Below, in pieces: positions 54,248-61,645 of a stretch of 64,000 nt of DNA (positions are counted from its first letter, which is position 1; each line of letters opens with the position of its first letter). The DNA comes from Saccharomyces mikatae IFO 1815 (lineage: Eukaryota; Ascomycota; Saccharomycetes; Saccharomycetales; Saccharomycetaceae): positions 124,001 to 188,000 of the forward strand of contig NC_079264.1 in assembly GCF_947241705.1 (NCBI RefSeq). Direction: 5' to 3'. Both the position numbers and the translations under genes were made by a program. A model generated the notes under the pieces. That model worked only from the letters and a program-made list of their open reading frames with translations, made no database searches and had not been told where the DNA came from.

Positions 54248-54276
54248 AAAAATTTTCAACTCCATTTTGCGATGCG
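54248..54276 (-). promoter_or_regulatory. RRPE and PAC-like elements between SHQ1 and DPH1
   Basis: AAAAATTTT at 54248-54256 is an RRPE core and GCGATGCG at 54269-54276 differs by one base from PAC (GCGATGAG). They are 93-121 bp upstream of SHQ1 and about 120-150 bp upstream of DPH1, so both divergent genes could use them. Confidence 0.55.
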
Positions 54277-54396
54277 ATGGCCATGAAAAAAAATACTTCA
54301 GTAATGGTTAGCAATCGAATAAACATGTGAAATGGCATTGACTATTACGGCGAACTGTAGGAGTAACTGGGATAGCTTGAAATATATCTTTTCGTA

Positions 54397-55683
54397 ATGA
54401 GTGGTTCTACAGAACCTAAAAAGCAACCAAGAAGAAGGTTTATTGGTAGAAGATCTGAAAGCGGTAACAACGATAAACTAACGACAGTGGCCGAAAATGG
54501 CAATGAAGTAGTGCACAAGCAAAAAAGTAGGATTGCTCTTGCTAGGAGTGTTAACCATGTACCAGAAGATATTTTGAACGACAAAGAATTAAATGAGGCT
54601 GTGAAATTATTGCCTTCCAACTATAATTTTGAGATCTACAAAACTGTGTGGAATATTAGAAAGTATAATGCTAAAAGAATAGCCCTACAAATGCCAGAAG
54701 GGTTATTGATTTATTCATTGATTATCACTGACATCCTGGAACAGTTCTGTGGTGTTGAAACTTTAGTAATGGGAGATGTTTCTTATGGTGCATGCTGTAT
54801 TGATGATTTTACTGCCAGAGCATTGGATTGCGACTTTATTGTACATTATGCACATTCGTGTTTAGTGCCTATCGACATCACAAAAATTAAAGTGCTATAT
54901 GTCTTTGTTACCATAAATATTCAAGAAGATCACATTATCAAAACACTGCAGAAAAACTTTCCGAAGGGGTCTAGAATTGCAACGTTCGGTACTATTCAGT
55001 TCAATCCTGCGGTGCACAGTGTGAGAGATAAACTACTTAACGATGAAAATCATATGTTATACATTATTCCACCACAAATTAAACCCCTCTCAAGGGGTGA
55101 AGTGTTGGGTTGTACTTCTGAGAGATTAGATAAAGAGCAATATGATGCCATGGTTTTCATTGGTGATGGTAGGTTTCACTTAGAGTCTGCAATGATACAT
55201 AATCCAGAAATTCCTGCCTTCAAGTATGACCCATACAACAGAAAGTTTACTAGAGAAGGGTACGATCAAAAGCAACTCGTACAAGTTAGATCAGAGGCTA
55301 TTAAAGTCGCCCAGAACGGAAAAGTGTTTGGTTTGATCTTAGGTGCACTAGGGAGGCAAGGTAATTTGAACACTGTAAAGAACTTGGAGAAAAACTTGCT
55401 TGCAGCAGGTAAAACTGTGGTGAAAATCATTCTAAGTGAAGTCTTCCCACAAAAGCTGGCCATGTTTGATCAAATTGATGTTTTCGTTCAAGTCGCATGT
55501 CCCAGATTATCTATTGATTGGGGTTATGCCTTTAATAAGCCACTATTAACACCATACGAGGCTAGTGTATTGCTGAAAAAAGATGTTATGTTCAGCGAAA
55601 AATACTATCCAATGGATTATTACGAAGCTAAAGGGTATGGGCGTGGGGAAACTCCAAAACATGCTATTGAATTCTTTAAATAG
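54397..55683 (+). CDS. DPH1: DPH1, diphthamide biosynthesis 3-amino-3-carboxypropyltransferase subunit
   Basis: A 428-codon ORF matching S. cerevisiae Dph1 (YIL103W, 425 aa). With Dph2 it performs the first step of diphthamide synthesis on elongation factor 2, moving the 3-amino-3-carboxypropyl group of AdoMet to a histidine by radical chemistry. The three cysteines expected to hold the 4Fe-4S cluster are present: Cys133 (SYGACCIDDF), Cys239 (EVLGCTSERL) and Cys368 (QVACPRLSIDWG). The protein is cytoplasmic, without membrane or signal segments. The first 60 residues are basic and variable, with RRRFIGRRSE. It is divergent from SHQ1 over a 241-bp promoter. Confidence 0.97.
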   Translation: MSGSTEPKKQPRRRFIGRRSESGNNDKLTTVAENGNEVVHKQKSRIALARSVNHVPEDILNDKELNEAVKLLPSNYNFEIYKTVWNIRKYNAKRIALQMPEGLLIYSLIITDILEQFCGVETLVMGDVSYGACCIDDFTARALDCDFIVHYAHSCLVPIDITKIKVLYVFVTINIQEDHIIKTLQKNFPKGSRIATFGTIQFNPAVHSVRDKLLNDENHMLYIIPPQIKPLSRGEVLGCTSERLDKEQYDAMVFIGDGRFHLESAMIHNPEIPAFKYDPYNRKFTREGYDQKQLVQVRSEAIKVAQNGKVFGLILGALGRQGNLNTVKNLEKNLLAAGKTVVKIILSEVFPQKLAMFDQIDVFVQVACPRLSIDWGYAFNKPLLTPYEASVLLKKDVMFSEKYYPMDYYEAKGYGRGETPKHAIEFFK

Positions 55684-55970
55684 TTTTTGTTTTCTCTTTT
55701 CTTCCTGTTACATATATACAGATAGGTAGTATCATATTCATTTACGCATTTCTTTTCTTCCTTGAGGCAAAGATAAGTCAAGTATTATTTTATTCTTGAC
55801 CTGGAGACGCACATGAATCGCTTTAAACTTGAAAAAGCACTTTATGATTCAATGCTGATGAAAGCAATGTAGGGTGCGACTATGTCGCTAACTATGGGCA
55901 ACATTTGGCAACGGTGCATGTACAATAGCACACTGAGAAAAGAGGTATTTTAAGTTTTTTGTACCTCAGA

Positions 55971-56198
55971 TCAAGCATTCTTCTTCCTATCACTGCGCAG
56001 AAGCAATGCACCCAAGACAGAGCCAGTCAAAGTAAAACCGATCAGAAGTAAAAAGACTGGTAGGAAGATTGCGACATCACTAGAAATGGGAAAAAGCAAA
56101 CTTATAACTGGATTGGAGTTTTCAATTTCGAAAATAGGCAGAAGTGTCCATATAACGTAGTAAGTAAAAAAAAGACAAATAAGTACGAAACGGTTCAT
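55971..56198 (-). CDS. YIL102C-A: YIL102C-A, DPM2-like small ER membrane protein
   Basis: A 75-codon minus-strand ORF close to S. cerevisiae YIL102C-A (75 aa). It resembles the DPM2 regulatory subunit of dolichol-phosphate-mannose synthase of other eukaryotes; the S. cerevisiae protein has been treated as a DPM2 homologue of uncertain role. Two membrane spans are visible: about 3-22 (FVLICLFFTYYVIWTLLPIF) and about 44-66 (IFLPVFLLLIGFTLTGSVLGALL), followed by a Lys/Arg-rich end (RSDRKKNA) that could act as an ER-retention type tail. Preserved length and sequence between species support a real gene despite its size. The flanking 287-bp gap to DPH1 shows nothing notable. Confidence 0.88.
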   Translation of the reverse strand: MNRFVLICLFFTYYVIWTLLPIFEIENSNPVISLLFPISSDVAIFLPVFLLLIGFTLTGSVLGALLLRSDRKKNA

Positions 56199-56510
56199 GA
56201 AATTAAACAGATTTTATTGTGCTCGATCAGTTGAGTATTTGCAAAGTTTCGAGCTTGTACTTCTGTTACACACATGCATCAATGCTTACTTCTGTATCTT
56301 ATTAGTTTATCCTCTCGCACGATGTATTAAATTCTCCGTGGGAAATTATTCAATTAGATGTTTTACGAGAACGGATACTCGTAATAGCTTGGGGTCAAGA
56401 TCTTATGATCATGTATGCAAATAATGTTCTACAATATAGTTTAGCTTTCCTTTGTCTTAAAAAACCATCAGGTATCCTAACTTTTCGGTTTTTTTATCAC
56501 AATTGGTAGG
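56199..56510. other. Gap between YIL102C-A and the orphan ORF
   Basis: Divergent spacer that would serve YIL102C-A and the ORF at 56511. An open frame at 56197-56424 lies antisense to nothing but has no family resemblance and an irregular composition. No motif assigned. Confidence 0.4.
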
Positions 56511-56930
56511 TTGACTATGGTTGAACCCGATTTCATCGAGGCACCCTTATCAAACATAGACAATAGTATTCTATCTGGGATACGGTTCGATTATAGGGAC
56601 TTTGAAAAAGATATAGGAAATCGGACAGAGTACGAAGTGACTGTGGGGCCAGGTTACCGCATCAAGTACGCGTCAGGTGAAGGTTTTACTGTTTCTCACC
56701 CAGACGTCAATGGCCTGGTTGCGGTTGATGATGCGCTAGCTGCTTACAGGTGCAAATTCAACAGCGATTGTACCACATACTTGTCACATATCAGCCCAAA
56801 TTACCTAGTGAAGTTTTCCAATTTGGGATCAAGTGTTGTACGGATGTTCCCTGGGCCTGATAGCAAGCCTACCAGGCCATCTCTGTTTGACTTGGACAAT
56901 AACTTGAGTGAGCATGGGCAGCATGACTAA
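56511..56930 (+). CDS. Orphan 139-codon ORF of unknown family
   Basis: An ATG at 56511 (second ATG two codons later) opens 139 codons with protein-like composition: MTMVEPDFIEAPLSNIDNS at the start, then GIRFDYRDFEKDIGNRTEYE, VGPGYRIKYASGEGFTVSHP, DDALAAYRCKFNSDCTTYL, and a Pro-rich end. No signal sequence or membrane span. I do not recognise a family and recall no plus-strand gene here in S. cerevisiae. By eye its G+C (mid-40s percent) exceeds that of the flanks, and its GCG, CGG and GGG codons are unusual for yeast genes. It stands at the edge of a block with LTRs, a GAPDH fragment and a tRNA, a setting where insertion and decay are common. It may be a young or acquired gene, or the intact part of a broken one. 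Confidence 0.5.
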   Translation: MTMVEPDFIEAPLSNIDNSILSGIRFDYRDFEKDIGNRTEYEVTVGPGYRIKYASGEGFTVSHPDVNGLVAVDDALAAYRCKFNSDCTTYLSHISPNYLVKFSNLGSSVVRMFPGPDSKPTRPSLFDLDNNLSEHGQHD

Positions 56931-57026
56931 TTTACTAATAATCAACAAACAAACTAAGTTACCTAGCGTATGACCACTCAGCTGTATCACATTATTATCA
57001 GAAAGTGATGGGAAGTTTGAAATTTC

Positions 57027-57340
57027 TGTTGGGTTTTTTATTGTTGCTAAAGGCTATAATATAGTATACAGAAATATACTAGAAGGTCTCCTCAATGACA
57101 TTGAAATCCAAAAAGGGCATCTATAGTCCTACACAATAATATGCTCATCTACCTCTTGTTTCATACGTTGTTATTCATTGTCATTCATTGTCCTATTGAA
57201 TTATCAGTTCTTGCGTTTCAGCGTCCGCTAAAGTCGATGACTGTTTCTCATTATTTATGTCATCTTCTAATACCGAATATGATAATATACTACTAACATG
57301 GTTACCAGTCGATATATGATAGTCGGTTCTTACTCCAAGA
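57027..57340 (-). mobile_element. Solo LTR, Ty1/Ty2-type delta (old)
   Basis: About 314 bp that align by eye, on the minus strand, with the S. cerevisiae delta LTR: TGTTGGG at one end, the GGCTATAATAT and TACTAGAAGG-TCTCCTC blocks, TTGCGTTTCAGC, and GTCATCTTCTAATACCG near the other end. No internal Ty coding region adjoins it, so it is a solo LTR left by LTR-LTR recombination. It is clearly diverged and no convincing target-site duplication was seen, so the insertion is old. It directly abuts the GAPDH fragment. Confidence 0.88.
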
Positions 57341-57343
57341 AAA

Positions 57344-57584
57344 ACAAGGAAACCACCTACGATAAAATTAAGGTTGTAAAGGCCGCCGATGGAGGTGGTA
57401 GGTTGAAGGTGTTTTAAGTCACGACGAAGACGCTGTTTTCTCTACTTATTTCTTGGGTAACTCTTGCTCTGCTAGTATCCAATTATCTCCAAAGTTGGTC
57501 AAGTTGGTTTCGGGGTATCACGATGAATACAGTTACTCTACTAACGTTGTCGACTTTGTCGAACACTTATCCGAGCTCAAGTAA
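57344..57584 (+). pseudogene. Decayed 3' end of a GAPDH (TDH) gene
   Basis: About 80 codons align with the C-terminus of yeast glyceraldehyde-3-phosphate dehydrogenase. It opens KETTYDKIK-VVKAA (Tdh3: KETTYDEIKKVVKAA) and continues, after a one-base deletion near 57410, with [14 protein letters not shown], then [20 protein letters not shown] and [11 protein letters not shown], ending SELK-stop at 57582-57584. The Tdh family has WYDNEYGYS here, so the conserved Trp is lost. About six residues of the SSIFDASAG segment are missing. The rest of the gene is absent: the fragment starts right at the LTR edge. It is not in the S. cerevisiae gene order that I recall, where TDH genes lie on chromosomes VII and X. 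Divergence suggests an old transposed or duplicated copy. Confidence 0.88.
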
Positions 57585-58059
57585 GTTTTTTATTTTCACA
57601 TTTTGAAAAGTGTCTCCGTAATAGCTTTATGACTTCGTTCCAGTTTATGTATCTTTTTCATGACATTCTCGACTTTGGTGATAAAAAATAAGAAGGAAAA
57701 TAACTACCAGCAGGCCAATGAATTGGATATTCATACAGATATTGATTAACTCTTGTCTTATCTGGATCCACAAGGTGGTAGGCCTTACCTCAGGGGCATG
57801 TGTTAGTGTCGGCATCGTAGCGTTCGCAGTTGGGTTTATTGCCAGCGGGAAAGAGATCGGTACCTAAGACTTTTTACGGTATTTCGGGAGTCACAGGCGT
57901 ACAACTGTTCATTAAGACGGTAACAGCGCCCTATGTTTGCTATTCCGGGCCGTTGGCTGTGCTCACTAAGTTCTGATTAGCTGCTATGGGCGATGTAACT
58001 TCCGGTATAAACTTCGCCATTATGGCTGTATATGAGGTAAGTGAGGATTTTGATGTAAT
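57585..58059 (+). other. Degenerate block between the GAPDH fragment and second LTR
   Basis: No intact ORF. One frame gives a hydrophobic, Gly/Ala/Val-rich stretch near 57780-57860 (VVGLTSGACVSVGIVAFAVG then FIASGKEIG), and a second frame shortly after gives KTFYGISGVTGVQLFIKTV and APYVCYSGPLAVLTKF (about 57868-57975). They resemble pieces of a multi-span membrane protein, but I could not assign a family; V-ATPase proteolipids and permeases were considered without a convincing match. The first 130 bp after the GAPDH stop look like ordinary 3' flank. Confidence 0.45.
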
Positions 58060-58364
58060 TGTTGGGATTTCATTTTTTAATAAGGCAATAATATTAGGTA
58101 TGTAGATATACTAGAAGTTCTCCTCGGGGATTTAGAAATCCCATAAATGGAACTCGTAATTCTACCTAATTCCGTATATGCTTTTATTGTCATTTTATAT
58201 GTTGTCAGTCATTATCCTATTACATTATCAATCCTTGTATTTCAGCTTCCACTTATTTCGATGACAGCTTCTAATAACTTATGTCATCTTCTAACACCGT
58301 ATATGATCATGTGCAAGTAGTATGACTACTAGTTGATAGGCGATAGTTGATTTTCGTTCCAACT
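58060..58364 (-). mobile_element. Solo LTR, Ty1/Ty2-type delta (old, second copy)
   Basis: About 305 bp aligning by eye with the delta LTR on the minus strand, the same orientation as the first: TGTTGGGATTTCATT at the left end, ATACTAGAAGTTCTCCTC, TTACATTATCAATCCTTG, GTCATCTTCTAACACCG, and GTTGATTTTCGTTCCAA at the right end. It differs clearly from the copy at 57027, so the two are separate insertions or an old pair, not the ends of a recent element. No Ty genes lie between them. It ends about 195 bp upstream of a tRNA gene, the preferred Ty1 target zone. Confidence 0.9.
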
Positions 58365-58559
58365 CAATCAGCGTGTGTTTTATATGCCTCTCTTATATAG
58401 ATTAAAAAGGAACGACTTATTCTTAATTATTACAACTTACTAAACAACTAATTATCAACAGATTTTCATCCCAACACTATTACACCATGTTCATGGTGTG
58501 GCTTCATTTTGATTGCACAATGTTTTTATATTTAACCCGCCGTTTTTTCAAGTTCAGTA

Positions 58560-58632
58560 GCTTCTATGGCCAAGTTGGTAAGGCGCCACACTAGTAATGT
58601 GGAGATCATCGGTTCAAATCCGATTGGAAGCA
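58560..58632 (+). tRNA. tT(AGU): tRNA-Thr (AGU anticodon)
   Basis: A 73-nt intronless tRNA. Acceptor GCTTCTA pairs with TGGAAGC (one G-T), discriminator A at 58632. Anticodon stem CCACA/TGTGG encloses the loop CTAGTAA with anticodon AGT at 58593-58595, read as IGU for threonine ACU/ACC. Internal promoter boxes: A box TGGCCAAGTTGG (58567-58578) and B box GGTTCAAATCC (58611-58621). A T6 Pol III terminator follows at 58633-58638. S. cerevisiae has tT(AGU)I1 at this place beside XBP1. Confidence 0.97.
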
Positions 58633-58638
58633 TTTTTT

Positions 58639-58956
58639 AGTTTTTTTTTACCATGCCTTAGAGTAATACAATTGTCACAGGATGGAGACTACTTGATAAA
58701 GAATATTCTCTCTCTGTTGAAATAACAAGGGCGTTGTGTTTTTTATGTTCTGTGAACTTAAAAAGATAAATCTTCATATTATCGAAAACATTGAAAGAGT
58801 ATGTAAATTAAGTAAAAAAACCAAAGAAAAATAGATAATATACAACAGAGATACAACCAAACGGAAGAAAAGGCTAAAGAAAAAAAGAGGATAGAAAATA
58901 AAAAAAAACCATGGAAAAAAGAATATTACCGTGAAATGTCATCAATTGACATTTTA
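58639..58956. other. tRNA-XBP1 spacer
   Basis: A-rich convergent flank (many AAAAAA runs, 58860-58915) that holds the XBP1 3' end. No gene seen. Confidence 0.45.
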
Positions 58957-60858
58957 TTATTTTGAATTAGTTTTAAATTTAAAATTGTTCAACGAATTAC
59001 TCGCCCTGGGCGAAGAAGAGGTGTCCATATTAGTATTTGTATTAAGAGCTGGCCGTTGGTTGTATTGATTGTAGACTTCATTAGCGTATTTTAAAAAATG
59101 GTAGTGATCATCGCTGTAAGGTTGAGGGAAGGTGGGGGGAACAGGTGCGAGGGGGGAAGATGGGATGTTGTATTGTCTTGGGGATTGATATTGAGATGGA
59201 ACTGGGTGAATGTGATCATAGGTATAGTTCAGTTGTCGTTGTGGCGACGAGAGCTGGTTTGGTGGAGGTAAGGAGTATTTTTGTTGCGGAATGTAGATGT
59301 TTCCTGGATAGGAATACCTGTGGCCATGGGTGTTGTAAAAAGATGCTAGATTTGATAGGATTTGAACTGTGGGGTCGCTTGGCCCTATGGGAGAAGAGGT
59401 AGGAGAGGAGTACGTGGGTGATTTTTTTCTCTTATTGTTCGTTTTGATAAAGTTCTTGTCATTGGAGGAGAGACCCAAGTTTTCCACGAACGAATCAAAA
59501 GAGGGCAAGGCGTCCTCAATGACAAGTTTTTGCGCTCTGGAATGGGACATGGAGGTAGATCTCTGCCTTGGCCTGGTTCTGGGTTTCTGTCTTGGTCTTG
59601 CTGAAGGCATAGAAGTACCAGCAGCAGCAGCAACACTAGTGGTACCGGTAATTGTCACGTTCTGATGGGACAAATACCACGACTCACAATCTTTGGGAAA
59701 ATCTGCACCGAAAATAGGCACCAGAAAGTGTCTTATCGGAAAGCAAAATCTTAGGCATAACAATCTCGAGATTTCCATGGGTAACCAAGTACCCTGGATC
59801 TTGATGTAACCGCCTCTTATTCTTTTCGTAAAGTTTGCCGGATTTAAGTTCGGCAAGTCGATTTGGTCAGGGCCAAGTTCTCTAATCAAGAAATCCCTGT
59901 AAGACTGACAGATAAGGTCCCTTAGTTCAGGCTTGATGTTGTTCCAGTGGAAATCAATATAATTGTTTGCCTGTGTGGAAGAAGTCGAGGAGGAAGAACT
60001 GACATCTAGGAAAGTGGATCCCGTGGATTTCCGTCTCTTTGGCGGCGAAGAAGTGGAGGATGACAACAGCGCGTTGGAAGGCTCTTCAGAAGCGAACGAG
60101 CTGTGGTTGTAAAAGCAAAAAGACAGGATTTTCTCGAATTCAGCTTTGCAGAAGGACTGTTGCTGACTCGTGGAAACGGTGTCATTTCGGGGCAAGTTTA
60201 TGAGACCCTTCATGACATCCTGATACAGCCTCCAGATGCCCGTCATGAACACGTAGCCGGAGTCATGTGACCATATCACGCAGTTATTAGGGTTGATGAG
60301 CTTGTCGTTGATCAGGTTGTGGTCTAGTTTGGTCAGCTTGAACTGTTGGTTCTTCGTCAGCGAAGAGGAAGCATTCTCACGCGATACTGATGATAGCGCC
60401 TTCTTTTCCGGTTTCACGGGCGACGCTGAGACTGCGTTTTTGTTAGAACGGGAAGGTAGTATGATCTTGCCCATCAGTATATTTTTATCGTGCAGATGTA
60501 AAGAGGGGTGGGAGGCGGCGGAGCTAGCAAGCTGCGCGAGCAGCGATTGCTCGTGAAGGGGGCTCTGTACAATTTGGAGATTAGGAAACTGATACTCGAA
60601 GCAGTTCAGAACGTTTTGAGAGGCCGTCTCTCCTGCGTTCTCACCATCGCCGGTCCTGATAATGAAATTTGGATGCGTAAATTGCGCAGCAATAGAGGAT
60701 TTATAGCTAGCCCTCTTGATATTGAGTCCGGCGCTGAAGCTGCTAGGCGGCGAGCCCTTATCCAGCACGCTGACGAGGTAGAGACGCTGGTAATCGTCCA
60801 AGGGGTTGTCAGTAAGGCGCACCGTTTCGGTATCGATGCTAAAAGCGGGATATTTCAT
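58957..60858 (-). CDS. XBP1: XBP1, stress- and quiescence-induced transcriptional repressor
   Basis: A 633-codon minus-strand ORF matching S. cerevisiae Xbp1 (YIL101C, 647 aa). Xbp1 is a nuclear repressor of the Swi4/Mbp1 (APSES/KilA-N) DNA-binding class that binds CTCGA-type sites and represses cyclin and growth genes in stress, sporulation and quiescence. The DNA-binding region spans about 315-410 (LIRELGPDQIDLPNLNPANFTKRIRGGYIKIQGTWLPMEISRLLCLRFCFPIRHFLVPIFG). Both sides are low-complexity: Ser-rich 130-310 and a Pro/Gln/Tyr-rich tail from about 500. Length differences from S. cerevisiae lie in these parts. It is divergent from SGA1 over 787 bp. Confidence 0.95.
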   Translation of the reverse strand: MKYPAFSIDTETVRLTDNPLDDYQRLYLVSVLDKGSPPSSFSAGLNIKRASYKSSIAAQFTHPNFIIRTGDGENAGETASQNVLNCFEYQFPNLQIVQSPLHEQSLLAQLASSAASHPSLHLHDKNILMGKIILPSRSNKNAVSASPVKPEKKALSSVSRENASSSLTKNQQFKLTKLDHNLINDKLINPNNCVIWSHDSGYVFMTGIWRLYQDVMKGLINLPRNDTVSTSQQQSFCKAEFEKILSFCFYNHSSFASEEPSNALLSSSTSSPPKRRKSTGSTFLDVSSSSSTSSTQANNYIDFHWNNIKPELRDLICQSYRDFLIRELGPDQIDLPNLNPANFTKRIRGGYIKIQGTWLPMEISRLLCLRFCFPIRHFLVPIFGADFPKDCESWYLSHQNVTITGTTSVAAAAGTSMPSARPRQKPRTRPRQRSTSMSHSRAQKLVIEDALPSFDSFVENLGLSSNDKNFIKTNNKRKKSPTYSSPTSSPIGPSDPTVQILSNLASFYNTHGHRYSYPGNIYIPQQKYSLPPPNQLSSPQRQLNYTYDHIHPVPSQYQSPRQYNIPSSPLAPVPPTFPQPYSDDHYHFLKYANEVYNQYNQRPALNTNTNMDTSSSPRASNSLNNFKFKTNSK

Positions 60859-60962
60859 TTTGGAGAAAATAATCTATGATAATGTATTCTGGACTTGCCG
60901 TTGTGAAGGAGAAAAACTAAATGCGGAACAGAACGAGCAACTTGAATACTAGTACACGAATA

Positions 60963-60993
<31 letters not shown>

Positions 60994-61645
60994 AGTAGAG
61001 TATACACTCGCGTATTTACGCCCATTAAATATACGCCACACGGCCCGACATGCTGCATATTATATATATACATATATATATATGTATATATATAGTAGAC
61101 ATGTATGTATGTATGTATGTATGAAAGGTATATGCGCACGCGTGTGATATTAGCGCAGCGAGCAAAAGCATAAAATGCACAGAGTATGGTGGAGAAGAGA
61201 GAGGAGAAACGAAAAGGGACAATAGCAATAGATGTGATAGAATACAAGGAGGCCAAGCCGGTGTCGATCGATAGGATTCGAGGCCCAAGGCGAGGGGGAA
61301 CACTTCGAGGGGAGAAAGAAGCATAGAATATTGTCCGTGGAAATGCAAATTAGGGGCGAGGGTGATGGGGGAAATCATAGGGGAGCCAGGCCAGGTGGAC
61401 ACCCATACAGTCTTTCGTTCAAGATGCTTTCTTGCTGACCGAAGGTGTGGAGTCACAAATTAGGGGCATAGGCACAGAATCAAGGGTCCTTTTTGCTCCC
61501 CTGTTTCCTGTTGCACGTTTCTTTTTTTTTTTTTTCATTTCTTGACTGTGGATCCGTTATCTGTTTCGTTACACAAGAAGTTGTATATCCACAATATAGT
61601 GGGCAGTAGTATGTTATCGCAAGATTTGAAAGTAGCAACGATAAA
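60859..61645. promoter_or_regulatory. Divergent XBP1-SGA1 promoter with microsatellites and a mid-sporulation element
   Basis: Contains (TG)14 at 60967-60994, a TA-rich alternating run at about 61058-61096, and an ATGT run at 61101-61123. GTCACAAAT at 61452-61460 fits the Ndt80 middle-sporulation element gNCRCAAAW, 186 bp upstream of SGA1, a sporulation gene. CCCCT at 61498-61502 is a possible stress element. A T run (about 61521-61538) lies nearer SGA1. Antisense frames at 60855-61456 reflect the repeats and are not genes. Confidence 0.6.
60967..60994 (+). repeat. (TG)14 microsatellite
   Basis: Fourteen perfect TG units about 110 bp upstream of XBP1, followed within 130 bp by TA and ATGT runs. 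Likely polymorphic; alternating purine-pyrimidine DNA of this kind can adopt Z-form. Confidence 0.95.

Noticed and set aside
57700-58050. Relic of a V-ATPase proteolipid gene
   Set aside because: Only a general Gly/Ala/Val pattern agrees; the helix-loop motifs of VMA3, VMA11 and VMA16 are not there.
61025-61456. Antisense 143-codon frame in the XBP1-SGA1 gap
   Set aside because: Much of it is translated microsatellite (Tyr/Ile/His/Thr runs); no homologue is expected.
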